Below, piece after piece: positions 24,797 through 35,180 of a DNA stretch of 64,000 nucleotides (within the stretch, counting starts at the first letter, position 1; every line of letters begins with the position of its first letter). Source of the DNA: Pseudonocardia phyllosphaerae (GTDB lineage Bacteria; Actinomycetota; Actinomycetes; Mycobacteriales; Pseudonocardiaceae). The position numbers were made by a program, and so were the translations under genes. The stretch is from assembly GCF_046546475.1 (NCBI RefSeq), contig NZ_JBKGXS010000008.1, positions 186,001 to 250,000 on the forward strand, in the 5' to 3' direction. Below the pieces are notes generated by a model. The model was not told where the DNA came from and did no database searches. It worked only from the letters and a program-made list of their open reading frames with translations.

Positions 24797-24833
24797 ACCG
24801 GGCCCGCCTCCGACGTGCGGAGACGGGCCCGGT
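24797..24833. terminator. Bidirectional hairpin terminator
   Basis: Stem of 10 bp (ACCGGGCCCG/CGGGCCCGGT), then a mismatch, then 5 bp (CTCCG/CGGAG) closing a 5-nt loop. It lies between the convergent GGCT-like and MHS transporter genes. Confidence 0.75.
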
Positions 24834-24850
24834 GCGGGACGAGAGTGGGG

Positions 24851-26221
24851 TCAGGACCCCGTTTTGGCCGCCAGCTTCGCCTGGTGCTCGGCGAGCCCGG
24901 GGATCTCCCGGCCCCGGATCGACGTCCCCTTCGTCTCGATCACGAAGTACAGCGCGAACAGACCGATCGCCGAAGAGACCATCACCATGAACGCCGGGAT
25001 GAGCTGATTGCCGGTGGATTCGACGAGGCTCTCCGCGATCAGCGGCGAGGTCCCGCCGAAAGCAGCGGTTGCGACGTTGTAGGAGACCGCCATACCGGCG
25101 AACCGGACGTGTGTCGGGAACATCGCGGGGAAGGTCGCCGAGATCGTGCCGAGCTGCAGGATGTAGACCAGCCCGAGCACCGTGAAACCGACGATCGCCC
25201 ACGCCAGGCCCTGTGCCATCAGCAGATACATCGGAACCGCGAGGACGAACAACCCGGCCATCGAGATCAGCCAGCACGCCTTGCGGCCGATCCGGTCCGA
25301 CAGCGACCCGGCGAACGGGATGAAGACCATCATGACGACCTGCCCGACGATCGCCAGCGTGTCGGCGCCGCTGGAGGACATGCCGATCGTGTTCTGCAGG
25401 TACGTCGGCATGTAGTTCAGCAGCGTGTACTGCGTGACGTTCAGTGCGATGACCAGACCGAACAGCGTGAGGATCGGCTTCCAGTACTGGACCAGCAGGT
25501 TCTTCAGCGCGCCGGTGGCGGCGTGCTCGGTCTCGCCTGCCTCCTCCAGGTCCCGGAACACCGGGGTGTCCTCGAGCTTGGTCCGGATGTAGAGCCCGAT
25601 CAGGGCCAGCGGCAGGGCGAGCATGAACGGAACACGCCAGCCCCAGTCGGACATGGCCTGTTCGCCGATCGCCGACTCGAGTCCGTACACGACGATGACG
25701 GCGAGCGTGAGACCGGCCAGGGTGCCGAACTCCAGGAAGCTGCCCCAGAAACCGCGCTTCTTGTCGGGCGAGTACTCCGCCATGAAGGTCGCGGCGCCGC
25801 CGTACTCGCCGCCGGTGGAGAAGCCCTGCACGATCCGCAGCAGGAACAGCAGGATCGGGGCCAGGACGCCGATCGTGCCGTACGACGGGACGACGCCGAT
25901 CAGGAACGTCGCACAACCCATGAGGACGATCGTCAGCGACAGCACCTTCTGGCGTCCGAGACGGTCGCCGAGCGGTCCCCACACGAATCCGCCCAGCGGG
26001 CGGAGGACGAACGAGATGGCGAATCCGAGCAGCGTGCCCAGGTACCCCAGACCGGGGAAGAAGGCTGTGGTCAGCTCCGCGGTCAGGTAACCGTAGATGC
26101 CGTAGTCGTACCACTCGGTCGCATTGCCGATGGCAGACGCGGCGACCGCCCGCCGCAGGACGGACGGTTCAACTTCATCGGCGTCGCCGGTCGACGCCTT
26201 GCCAGCCGGTTGCGAACTCAT
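24851..26221 (-). CDS. MFS transporter, metabolite:H+ symporter (MHS) type
   Basis: A 456-residue secondary carrier with 12 predicted helices. MHS signatures are present: ASAIGNATEWYDYGIYGYL in helix 1, the loop RPLGGFVWGPLGDRLGRQKV, and RIVQGFSTGGEYGGAATFMA in helix 5. Relatives carry dicarboxylates, shikimate, proline/betaine or alpha-ketoglutarate with protons; the substrate here is not deducible. The gene is monocistronic and ends at a bidirectional terminator facing the GGCT-like gene. Confidence 0.92.
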   Translation of the reverse strand: MSSQPAGKASTGDADEVEPSVLRRAVAASAIGNATEWYDYGIYGYLTAELTTAFFPGLGYLGTLLGFAISFVLRPLGGFVWGPLGDRLGRQKVLSLTIVLMGCATFLIGVVPSYGTIGVLAPILLFLLRIVQGFSTGGEYGGAATFMAEYSPDKKRGFWGSFLEFGTLAGLTLAVIVVYGLESAIGEQAMSDWGWRVPFMLALPLALIGLYIRTKLEDTPVFRDLEEAGETEHAATGALKNLLVQYWKPILTLFGLVIALNVTQYTLLNYMPTYLQNTIGMSSSGADTLAIVGQVVMMVFIPFAGSLSDRIGRKACWLISMAGLFVLAVPMYLLMAQGLAWAIVGFTVLGLVYILQLGTISATFPAMFPTHVRFAGMAVSYNVATAAFGGTSPLIAESLVESTGNQLIPAFMVMVSSAIGLFALYFVIETKGTSIRGREIPGLAEHQAKLAAKTGS

Positions 26222-26380
26222 CGCACACCCCCCAAAGGTGACGCGGCCGTCGGCCGTGGCCGCTCCGCATCGTGGATTCCGCTGGACGCTACGGGAGCAA
26301 CCCGGCCGTCGCCAGCCATGCCGTTGCCGCGGACAACACCCGTGCGATTCCTCACGAGCACCCGCTACGACCTGCAGATA

Positions 26381-27778
26381 TCACGATCGATTCGCTCGCT
26401 TCACGTCCTCATAACGATCCAGTGCCTCCTGCCGCTCGGCCTTGTGATCGACCATCGGCTCCGGATAGCCGTCCGGTATGCCGTCGCGCAGCTTCCACGG
26501 CTGGTGCACCGCCTTGCCCTCGATCCCGGCGAGCTCGGGGACCCAGCGGCGGACGTAGTCGCCCGCCGGGTCGAACCGCTCCCCCTGGGTGATCGGGTTG
26601 AAGATCCGGAAGTACGGCGACGCGTCGGTCCCCGTCCCCGCCGTCCACTGCCAGCCGTGCTGGTTGGAGGCCAGGTCGCCGTCGACGAGCAGCGCCATGA
26701 AGTGCCGCGCGCCCCACCACCACGGCAGGTGCAGGTCCTTGACCAGGAACGACGCGACGATCATCCGCAGCCGGTTGTGCATCCACGCCTCGGCGCGCAG
26801 CTGGCGCATCCCGGCGTCGACGATCGGGAAACCGGTGCGGCCCTCCTGCCAGCGCGCGAAGTCGGCGTCGGCGGCCTTGCCGCTGCGCAGCGGGAGGTGG
26901 TCGAAGGCCTTGTCGTAGTTCTGCCGGGCCGAGTCGGGGCGGCGGTGCAGGACGTCGGCGTAGAACTCGCGCCAGGCGATCTCGGTGCGGTACGCCGACG
27001 CCGACTCCCCCTTCCGCCCCGCCAGGTCGGCGAGCAGCGTGCGCGGGTGCACGCAGCCGTACTTCAGGTACGGCGACATCCCCGAGGTGCCCTTCTTCGC
27101 CGGCAGGTCGCGGTCGGACTCGTAGGACTGCACCCCCTCGTCGAGGAAGTCGTGCCAGCGCCGCTGGGCCGCAGCCTCGCCGGGCTCGGGCAGCTCGGCG
27201 TCGCAGGCGGCGTCGTCGGGGATCTGCACGGCGCGCGGTTCGCCGTCGGTGTCCGACGGGTCCATCCAGGTCAGCGTGTCCGCCCCGGTGTCGGCGGGGG
27301 CACGCCAGCCGTGCTCGGCCCAGGCCCGGCTGAACGGGGTGAACACCTTGTAGCGGTCGCCGCCGCCGGTCAGCACCCGACCGGGCGCGACGGCGTAGGG
27401 CGAGCCGGTGCGGACGAGCTCGGCGCCGTCGTCGGAGAGGACCTTCTCGACCTGCTCGTCACGCCGCATGCCGTACGGGCCGTAGTCGGCCGCGACGTGC
27501 ACGGTCCCCGCGCCGACCGCCTTCGCGACCCGCGGGACGACGTCGGCCGGGTCGCCCTTCACGACCAGCAGCTTCCCGCCGAGCGCGTCGTCCAGCTCCC
27601 GCAGGCAGCCGTACAGGAAGTTCGCCCGCGGTGTCCCGGACGGGCCCAGCAGGGCCGGGTCCAGCACGAACAGCGCCAAGGCGCGGTCGGCGGCCTCGTC
27701 CGCGGCGAGGAACGTGGGCTGGTCGGCGACCCGCAGGTCGCGGCGGAACCAGACGACGGCGGTGGGCGTGGCGGCCAT
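26381..27778 (-). CDS. phr: Cryptochrome/photolyase, probable class I CPD photolyase
   Basis: A 465-residue flavoprotein predicted to repair UV-induced cyclobutane pyrimidine dimers with blue light. The N-terminal antenna domain starts VVWFRRDLRVADQPTFL. The FAD-binding helical domain has GMSPYLKYGCVHPRTLL, IAWREFYADVL, EGRTGFPIVDAGMRQL, WMHNRLRMIVASFLVKDL and WQWTAGTGTDASPYFRIFNP. The ATG at 27778 fits the family N terminus and follows a TAGCGT hexamer by 8 nt. Longer upstream starts give unrelated residues. Confidence 0.92.
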   Translation of the reverse strand: MAATPTAVVWFRRDLRVADQPTFLAADEAADRALALFVLDPALLGPSGTPRANFLYGCLRELDDALGGKLLVVKGDPADVVPRVAKAVGAGTVHVAADYGPYGMRRDEQVEKVLSDDGAELVRTGSPYAVAPGRVLTGGGDRYKVFTPFSRAWAEHGWRAPADTGADTLTWMDPSDTDGEPRAVQIPDDAACDAELPEPGEAAAQRRWHDFLDEGVQSYESDRDLPAKKGTSGMSPYLKYGCVHPRTLLADLAGRKGESASAYRTEIAWREFYADVLHRRPDSARQNYDKAFDHLPLRSGKAADADFARWQEGRTGFPIVDAGMRQLRAEAWMHNRLRMIVASFLVKDLHLPWWWGARHFMALLVDGDLASNQHGWQWTAGTGTDASPYFRIFNPITQGERFDPAGDYVRRWVPELAGIEGKAVHQPWKLRDGIPDGYPEPMVDHKAERQEALDRYEDVKRANRS

Positions 27779-27786
27779 GTCGGACG

Positions 27787-27792
27787 ACGCTA
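27787..27792 (-). promoter_or_regulatory. -10 hexamer of the photolyase gene
   Basis: TAGCGT on the minus strand ends 8 nt before the ATG at 27778, consistent with a leaderless or nearly leaderless message. Confidence 0.4.
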
Positions 27793-27868
27793 GTTCGGCC
27801 GCATGCCCGCCGCGCGCCGAGCAGCGGCCCGACCGGTCACACCGTGCACACACCGGTGGGACGACGAA

Positions 27869-27893
27869 GGCCCCGCCGGTGTCCGGCGGGGCC
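27869..27893 (-). terminator. Terminator of gltA
   Basis: Perfect 11-bp stem GGCCCCGCCGG/CCGGCGGGGCC with a 3-nt loop, 54 nt after the gltA stop codon. Confidence 0.75.
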
Positions 27894-27946
27894 CAGGTGT
27901 CATCGGCCCGCTCCCGGGCTCGGCGGGGCGGGCGCGGTGGCGTCGC

Positions 27947-29257
<1,311 letters not shown>

Positions 29258-29318
29258 GTGGAGGTTCCCTCTCACAACGGGGATCAAATCGGGTCTCGTG
29301 CGGAGGCTAGTCCGCTTA

Positions 29319-29339
29319 CCGGGCTCCGGCGGAGCCCGG
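29319..29339 (-). terminator. Terminator-like palindrome after the MFS gene
   Basis: 21-bp perfect odd palindrome (CCGGGCTCCG G CGGAGCCCGG) 10 nt after the stop codon of the MFS gene at 29349. Confidence 0.6.
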
Positions 29340-29348
29340 CGACCGGGC

Positions 29349-30746
29349 TCACTCCGGAGAATGTCCGGTTCGTGGCGCACGGTAGTCCCGGAACTGCGGG
29401 AACAGCGCGACCACCACCAGTGCTCCGGCGATCACCGCGAGTCCACCGACGGTGGCGGTGGGCCCGGGCCCGACGGCGTCGGCCGCCGGGCCGTGCCACA
29501 GGTCGGCCAGCCGCGGCCCGCCCGCGACGACGACGATGAAGACGCCCTGCATGCGGCCGCGCATGTCGTCGGTGGCGACCGACTGGAGCATCGAGGAGCG
29601 GTAGACCGAGCTGACCAGGTCCCCCGCCCCGGCCACGGCCAGCGCGAGCACGGCCAGGAACAGCGAGCCGGTCAGCCCGAACACCGCGATCCCGCCGCCC
29701 CACACGCAGATCGCCGCGACGACGGCGACGCCCTGGCGGTCCACCTTCTGCAGCCAGCCGGACAGCACCCCGCCGGCGACCATGCCCATCGGGATCGCCG
29801 CGAACAGCAGGCCCAGCGCGATCCCGCCCTGCGGCGGGTCGCCGAACGAGGTCACCGACATCTCCGGGAACACCGCACGCGGCATCCCGAAGCCCATCGC
29901 GACGACGTCGAGCAGGAACGACACCAGCAGCACCTTCTGCGTGCCGACGTAGCGGAACCCGTCGACGACCGAGCGGAGCCCGGCCGGACGGCGGGCGCCG
30001 TCGTCGGCGGCGGTGGTCGGCAGCGGCGGCAGCCGCCAGGTGGCCCACAGCGTCGCGAGCAGGAAGACCGCGTCCATCAGGTAGAGCGTCGGCAGCCCGA
30101 CCAGCGGGATCAGCACCCCGGCCAGCACCGGCCCGAGGACCGCGCCGACCTGCACGACCGTCATGTTCAGCGCGTTGGCCGCAGGCAGCTGGTCGGCCGG
30201 GATGAGCCGCGGGATCACCGCGCTGCGGGTCGGCTGGTTCATCGCGAGCATCGCCGACTGCACCGCGAACAGGCACAGCACCACCCACACGTTCCCGGCG
30301 CCGGACGCGCTCACCACCCACAGCGCCAGCGAGGTCAGCGCGATGCCGGAGCCGGTGAACAGCAGCATCAGCCTGCGGTCGACGGCGTCGGCGATCGCCC
30401 CGCCCCACAGCCCGAACACGACCAGCGGGACCAGGCCGAACAGCCCGGTCAGCCCGACGTAGGACGACGAGCCGGTCAGGTCGTAGATCTGCTTGGGCAC
30501 CGCGACGACCGACAGCTGCGCCCCGATGACGGTGACGATCCCCGCCGCCCACAGCCGCCGGTAGGCGGGGGTGCGCAGCGGTGTGGTGTCGGCGAAGGTC
30601 GAGCGGAGCAGCGCGGTGAGCCGGGAAGTCGCACCGCCACGGGCCGTCGGGGTCGTCGTGGCACCGGGTCCGGTCCCCCGGACGGGCCGGGTCGGGCCGG
30701 CGACCGGCTCGGTCCGACCCTCCGGCGGGTCGTTCGGATTGCTCAC
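29349..30746 (-). CDS. MFS transporter (MFS_3 / EntS-like)
   Basis: A 465-residue major facilitator. After a Pro/Thr/Gly-rich cytoplasmic N terminus of about 50 residues it has TPAYRRLWAAGIVTVIGAQL, the loop ADAVDRRLMLLFTGSG, and AMNQPTRSAVIPRLIPADQL, which is characteristic of the MFS_3 group of siderophore and drug exporters. Twelve hydrophobic helices follow. It lies on the minus strand between gltA and pdxH, with no obvious operon partner. The substrate is unknown. Confidence 0.88.
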   Translation of the reverse strand: MSNPNDPPEGRTEPVAGPTRPVRGTGPGATTTPTARGGATSRLTALLRSTFADTTPLRTPAYRRLWAAGIVTVIGAQLSVVAVPKQIYDLTGSSSYVGLTGLFGLVPLVVFGLWGGAIADAVDRRLMLLFTGSGIALTSLALWVVSASGAGNVWVVLCLFAVQSAMLAMNQPTRSAVIPRLIPADQLPAANALNMTVVQVGAVLGPVLAGVLIPLVGLPTLYLMDAVFLLATLWATWRLPPLPTTAADDGARRPAGLRSVVDGFRYVGTQKVLLVSFLLDVVAMGFGMPRAVFPEMSVTSFGDPPQGGIALGLLFAAIPMGMVAGGVLSGWLQKVDRQGVAVVAAICVWGGGIAVFGLTGSLFLAVLALAVAGAGDLVSSVYRSSMLQSVATDDMRGRMQGVFIVVVAGGPRLADLWHGPAADAVGPGPTATVGGLAVIAGALVVVALFPQFRDYRAPRTGHSPE

Positions 30747-30833
30747 GACGACAGGTCTACACCGCGGCCCCGCGGCACCGCCTCCGGGTTCACCCTGGCC
30801 GGGGCCCGGGGCGGCGCCGGGGTCGCGGCCGGA

Positions 30834-31490
30834 TCAGGGGGCCAGCCGGCGGACCGTCCAGCCGTCGTCGTCGCGGTCGATGTCGAACCGGAGCCGGTCG
30901 TGCATCCGGTCGTGGCGCCCCTGCCAGAACTCCACGGTGCGCGGCTCGATCCGCCAGCCGCCCCAGTGCGGCGGGCGCGGGATCTCCTCGGTGTCGGCGA
31001 ACCGGCGGGTGACGCCGTCGAGAGCGTGGTCGAGGACGTTGCGCCCCAGCACGACCGTCGACTGTGCCGACGCCCATGCGCCCAGCTGCGCACCGCGCGG
31101 CCGCAGCGCCCAGTACGCGTCGGCCTGCGCCTCGGGGACCCGCACGACCCGGCCGGCGAGCTGGGCCTGGCGGTGCATCGCGAACCACGGGAAGGTCGCC
31201 GACGCCACCCGGGTGCGGTCGAGGTCGTGGCTCTTGACCGAGGTGTAGTTGGTGTAGAAGACGATCCCGTCGGCGTCGACGCCCTTGCAGAGCACCGTGC
31301 GCGAGGACGGGATCCCGTCCGGGTCGGCGGTGGCCAGCACCATCGCGTTCGGCTCGGGCTCACCGCCTTCGCGGGCCTCGTCGATCCAGGCGGCGAGCTG
31401 CTCGTACCAGGTGGGTTTGAGGTCGGCGACGTCGAACGGGCGGCTGTCGTAGTCCGTCCGCATCGTCTCCAGTGGCGGTGCGTCGGTCAT
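30834..31490 (-). CDS. pdxH: Pyridoxamine 5'-phosphate oxidase
   Basis: A 218-residue FMN enzyme that makes pyridoxal 5'-phosphate. Diagnostic segments are NAMVLATADPDGIPSSRTVL, CKGVDADGIVFYTNYTSVKS, FPWFAMHRQAQLAGRV and the C-terminal FWQGRHDRMHDRLRF, followed by W-T-V-R-R-L-A-P. The ATG at 31490 has GGAGGAC just upstream. An open frame continues beyond it but reads into antisense of the divergent gene. It is divergent from citrate synthase 2, with 175 bp between the starts. Confidence 0.95.
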   Translation of the reverse strand: MTDAPPLETMRTDYDSRPFDVADLKPTWYEQLAAWIDEAREGGEPEPNAMVLATADPDGIPSSRTVLCKGVDADGIVFYTNYTSVKSHDLDRTRVASATFPWFAMHRQAQLAGRVVRVPEAQADAYWALRPRGAQLGAWASAQSTVVLGRNVLDHALDGVTRRFADTEEIPRPPHWGGWRIEPRTVEFWQGRHDRMHDRLRFDIDRDDDGWTVRRLAP

Positions 31491-31665
31491 GTGTCCTCCT
31501 GCGCGGGCCCTGCGGGCCCCGACCGTAGGCGGAACGGGTGGTCGCGCGCACCCACCGTTCGGGGTGCTCAGGGGCGGGTTCGTGACCGATACCACCGGGT
31601 CCCCGCGTTGCCGGGGGCGCCGCGACGGGAGCAGGGTGGCACCGACCCGAGCCGAAGGAGACCCG

Positions 31666-32817
31666 GTGACCGAGACCGCGAGCCCCGGCGTGACCCACGA
31701 GGTCCCGCCGCCCCCGCCCGGCTTCCGCTCCGGGCTGGAGGGCCACGTCGCCTTCCGGACCGAGATCGCCGAACCGGACAAGGACGGCGGCGCGCTGCGC
31801 TACCGGGGCGTCGACATCGAGGACCTGGCCGGGTCCGTGTCGTTCGGCGACGTCTGGGCGCTGCTGGTCGACGGCCGATTCGGCCAGGGCCTGCCGCCGG
31901 CCGAGCCGTTCCCGATCCCGGTGCACACCGGCGACGTCCGGGTCGACGTCCAGGCCGCGCTGGCCATGCTCGCCCCCTACTGGGGCTACCGGCCGCTGCT
32001 CGACATCGACACCGACGAGGCCCGGGACAACCTGGCCCGCGCGTCGGTGATGGCGCTGTCCTACGTCGCGCAGTCCGCCCGCGGGATCGGCGTCCCCGCC
32101 GTCCCCGAGGCCCGGATCAACGAGGCCGCGACGATCACCGAGCGGTTCATGACCCGCTGGCGCGGCGACCCCGACCCCCGCCACGTCGCCGCCGTCGACG
32201 CCTACTGGGTCTCCGCGGCCGAGCACGGCATGAACGCCTCCACCTTCACCGCCCGCGTCATCGCCTCCACCGGCGCCGACGTCGCCGCGGCGCTGTCCGG
32301 CGCGATCGGAGCGATGTCCGGGCCGCTGCACGGCGGTGCGCCAGCCCGCGTGCTGCCGATGATCGACGAGGTCGAGCGCACCGGCGACGCCGAGGCGCTG
32401 GTCAAGGGCATCCTCGACCGCCGCGAGAAGCTCATGGGCTTCGGCCACCGGGTCTACCGGGCCGAGGATCCCCGCGCCCGCGTACTGCGCCGCACCTGCC
32501 GGGAGCTCAACGCCCCGCGCTACGAGGTGGCCGCGGAGCTGGAGCGTGCGGCGCTGGCGATCCTGCGCGAGCGCCGCCCCGACCACCCGATCGAGACGAA
32601 CGTCGAGTTCTGGGCCGCGGTCGTCCTCGACTTCGCCGAGGTCCCGCCGCACATGATGCCCGCGATGTTCACCTCCGCCCGGACCGCGGGTTGGTCGGCG
32701 CACGTGCTGGAGCAGAAGCGGGAGAACAAGCTGATCCGCCCGTCCGCGCAGTACGTCGGGCCGGGTCCGCGCACCCCGCAGCAGGTCCCCGGCTGGGAGT
32801 CGGTCACCCCGCGCTGA
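31666..32817 (+). CDS. citA: Citrate synthase 2 (CitA-like)
   Basis: A 383-residue citrate/2-methylcitrate synthase family protein, shorter than GltA because it lacks the N-terminal extension. It begins in the core (GLEGHVAFRTEIAEPD ... LRYRGVDIEDLA). Catalytic-region motifs are EHGMNASTFTARVIAS, GPLHGGAPARVLPM and MGFGHRVYRAEDPRA. The usual catalytic Asp position reads Glu314 in NVEFWAAVVLDFAEVP. The GTG start at 31666 has GAAGGAG 5 nt upstream. Its exact substrate (acetyl-CoA, propionyl-CoA or other) is uncertain. Confidence 0.85.
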   Translation: MTETASPGVTHEVPPPPPGFRSGLEGHVAFRTEIAEPDKDGGALRYRGVDIEDLAGSVSFGDVWALLVDGRFGQGLPPAEPFPIPVHTGDVRVDVQAALAMLAPYWGYRPLLDIDTDEARDNLARASVMALSYVAQSARGIGVPAVPEARINEAATITERFMTRWRGDPDPRHVAAVDAYWVSAAEHGMNASTFTARVIASTGADVAAALSGAIGAMSGPLHGGAPARVLPMIDEVERTGDAEALVKGILDRREKLMGFGHRVYRAEDPRARVLRRTCRELNAPRYEVAAELERAALAILRERRPDHPIETNVEFWAAVVLDFAEVPPHMMPAMFTSARTAGWSAHVLEQKRENKLIRPSAQYVGPGPRTPQQVPGWESVTPR

Positions 32818-32849
32818 GCCCTCGCGGGGCTCTCGCCGCGCCGGGCCCG

Positions 32850-34127
32850 TCAGACCGGCGCCGGGGCCGGGGCGGGCGCGGTGCGCCGCCGCCGGACCAG
32901 CAGCGACAGCACCGCGGCGACGACGCACAGCACGGCGCCGCCGTACCAGGCGGCGTCGTAGCTGCCCAGCGCGTCGCGGACCTGCCCGGCCACCAGCGCC
33001 GCGAACGCCGCCCCCAGCTGGTGCGAGGCGAAGACCCAGCCGAACACCACCGCGGCGCGCGGCCCGAACCGCTCGCGGGCCAGCGCCATCGTCGGCGGGA
33101 CGGTCGCGACCCAGTCCAGGCCGTAGAACACGACGAAGGCGAGCATGCTCGCGTTCAGGTCGGTGCCGAACAGCGGCGGCAGCAGCGCCAGCGACACCGC
33201 GCGCAGACCGTAGTAGACGCCGAGCAGGATCCGCGGGTCGGCGCGGTCGGTGAGCCAGCCGGACAGGATCGTCCCGACCAGGTCGAAGATCCCGACGACG
33301 GCGAGCAGCGACGCGGCCGTGGTCGCGGGCATGCCGTGGTCGTGCGCGGCGGGCACGAAGTGCGACTGGACCAGGCCCGCGGTCGTCGCGCCGCAGATGA
33401 AGAACCCGCCCACGAGCAGCCAGAACGTGCCGGTGCGGGCCGCGTCGCGCAGGGTCCGCAGGGCGAGCAGCGCGGCCCCGCTGCGCTGCGGGACGACGAC
33501 GTCGGCCTCGGTGCCGCCGTACGGGAGCACGCCCGCGTCGGCGGGGTGGTCCTTGAGGCAGAACCACACCACCGGCACGACGACCAGCGCCGCGGCCGCC
33601 ACGGTCAGCGCGGCCGGGCGCCATCCGCCGCCCTCGACGATCGCGGCGATCATCGGCAGGAAGACCAGCTGCCCGGTGGCGGTGGCCGCGGTGAGGATTC
33701 CCGACACCAGGCCGCGGCGGGCGACGAACCAGCGACCGACGACCGTCGCGACCAGGGCCATCGCCATCGACCCGGTCCCCAGGCCGACGACGACGCCCCA
33801 CAGCAGCACCAGCTGCCACACCGCCGTCATGAACACCGTCGCGCCGGCACCGGCCGCGACGAGCAGCAGCGCCGCCGCCACCACCCGCCGGACGCCGAAG
33901 CGTTCCATCAGCGCGGCCGCGAACGGCGCGGTCAGCCCGAACAGCGCGAGGTTGACCGCGATGGCGACCGAGATGTCGCCGATCGCCCAGCCGAACTCGT
34001 CGTGCAGCGGGCCGACCATCACCCCGGGCGTCGAGCGGAACCCGGCGGCACCGAGCAGCGCGAGGAAGGTGGCGGCGGCCGCCCACCAGGCGGGGTGGAT
34101 GCGACGGTCTCCGGCGGGAGCGTTCAT
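32850..34127 (-). CDS. MFS transporter paired with a GlxA regulator
   Basis: A 425-residue carrier of the oxalate/formate (OFA) or monocarboxylate-like MFS group, judged from TPGVMVGPLHDEFGWAIGDI, the FGLTAPFAAALMERFGVRRV loop, and the 12-helix pattern with SGWLTDRADPRILL in the middle. The ATG at 34127 gives a typical short cytoplasmic N terminus. It is divergent from a GlxA-type regulator with 71 bp between the starts, a common regulator-transporter pairing. The substrate is not known. Confidence 0.85.
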   Translation of the reverse strand: MNAPAGDRRIHPAWWAAAATFLALLGAAGFRSTPGVMVGPLHDEFGWAIGDISVAIAVNLALFGLTAPFAAALMERFGVRRVVAAALLLVAAGAGATVFMTAVWQLVLLWGVVVGLGTGSMAMALVATVVGRWFVARRGLVSGILTAATATGQLVFLPMIAAIVEGGGWRPAALTVAAAALVVVPVVWFCLKDHPADAGVLPYGGTEADVVVPQRSGAALLALRTLRDAARTGTFWLLVGGFFICGATTAGLVQSHFVPAAHDHGMPATTAASLLAVVGIFDLVGTILSGWLTDRADPRILLGVYYGLRAVSLALLPPLFGTDLNASMLAFVVFYGLDWVATVPPTMALARERFGPRAAVVFGWVFASHQLGAAFAALVAGQVRDALGSYDAAWYGGAVLCVVAAVLSLLVRRRRTAPAPAPAPV

Positions 34128-34198
34128 GGCCGCGATCCTGCGCCGGTCGCCCGCTGCGAGCCAGTGGCCGTTCCGCCGACATGTGCAAAAATCCGGCC

Positions 34199-35170
34199 AT
34201 GACACATCGGGTGGGTGTGGTCGTCGTCGACGGGGTGATTCCCTTCGAGGTGGCGATCCCGGACCGGATCCTGGGCACGACCGTCGCCCCCGACGGGACC
34301 AAGCTCTACGACGTGCGCGTCGCCTCCCTCGACGGCGGGCCGGTCCGCACCGCGTCGGACTACCGGGTGCTGCCCGACCACGGCCCGGAGGTGCTGGACC
34401 GGGCGCAGACGCTCGTCGTCCCGGCCGTGGCGTCGCGGCCCGGGCGGCCGCGCCAGTACCCGGAGCCGCGGCTGCTCGAGGTGATCCGGGCGGCCGCGGC
34501 GCGGGGATGCCGGATCGTCGCGATCTGCACCGGCGCGTTCGCGCTCGCCGCGGCCGGTGTGCTCGACGGCCGGCGCGCCACCACGCACTGGGCGCACGCG
34601 GACCGGTTCCGGGCGATGTTCCCGCAGGTCACACTCGAGCCGGACGTCCTGTTCGTCGACGACGGCGACGTCCTCACCTCCGCGGGCGTGGCCGCGGGCA
34701 TCGACCTGTGCCTGCACCTGGTGCGCCGCGACCACGGGGCCGAGGTGGCGGCGGCGACGGCGCGGCGCAACGTCGTCGCGCCGTGGCGGGAGGGCGGGCA
34801 GGCGCAGTTCGTCGAGCACCGGATGCCCGAGCCGTCCGGACCGGACACCGCCGAGGTACGGGAGTGGGCACTGGCCCACCTGGACCGGCCGCTCGGCGTC
34901 GAGGACCTGGCGGCGCGGGCAGCGATGAGCGTGCGGACGTTCACCCGGCGGTTCCGCGCCGAGACCGGCACCAGCCCCGGGCACTGGCTGACCGCGCGGC
35001 GGCTCGACCTGGTCCGGCGGCTGCTGGAGACCACCGAGCTGTCGGTCGAGCAGATCGCGGCGCGGTCCGGGTTCGGGACCACGGCGGCGCTGCGGCACCG
35101 GCTGCACCGCGAGATCGGGATGGCCCCGCTGGCCTACCGGCGGGCGCACCGGGCCCCCCAGGCCGTGTGA
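34199..35170 (+). CDS. GlxA family transcriptional regulator (DJ-1/PfpI plus AraC HTH)
   Basis: A 323-residue regulator. Residues 1-175 form a DJ-1/PfpI-like sensor (VGVVVVDGVIPFEVAIPDRI, then VAICTGAFALAAAGVLDGRR with the nucleophile-elbow cysteine). Residues about 220-320 form a double AraC helix-turn-helix (LAARAAMSVRTFTRRFRAET, then QIAARSGFGTTAALRHRLHR). An ATG 18 nt upstream is also possible; the one at 34199 matches the sensor start. It is divergent from an MFS carrier that it probably controls. The inducer is unknown. Confidence 0.92.
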   Translation: MTHRVGVVVVDGVIPFEVAIPDRILGTTVAPDGTKLYDVRVASLDGGPVRTASDYRVLPDHGPEVLDRAQTLVVPAVASRPGRPRQYPEPRLLEVIRAAAARGCRIVAICTGAFALAAAGVLDGRRATTHWAHADRFRAMFPQVTLEPDVLFVDDGDVLTSAGVAAGIDLCLHLVRRDHGAEVAAATARRNVVAPWREGGQAQFVEHRMPEPSGPDTAEVREWALAHLDRPLGVEDLAARAAMSVRTFTRRFRAETGTSPGHWLTARRLDLVRRLLETTELSVEQIAARSGFGTTAALRHRLHREIGMAPLAYRRAHRAPQAV

Positions 35171-35180
35171 GCCCGGGCCG

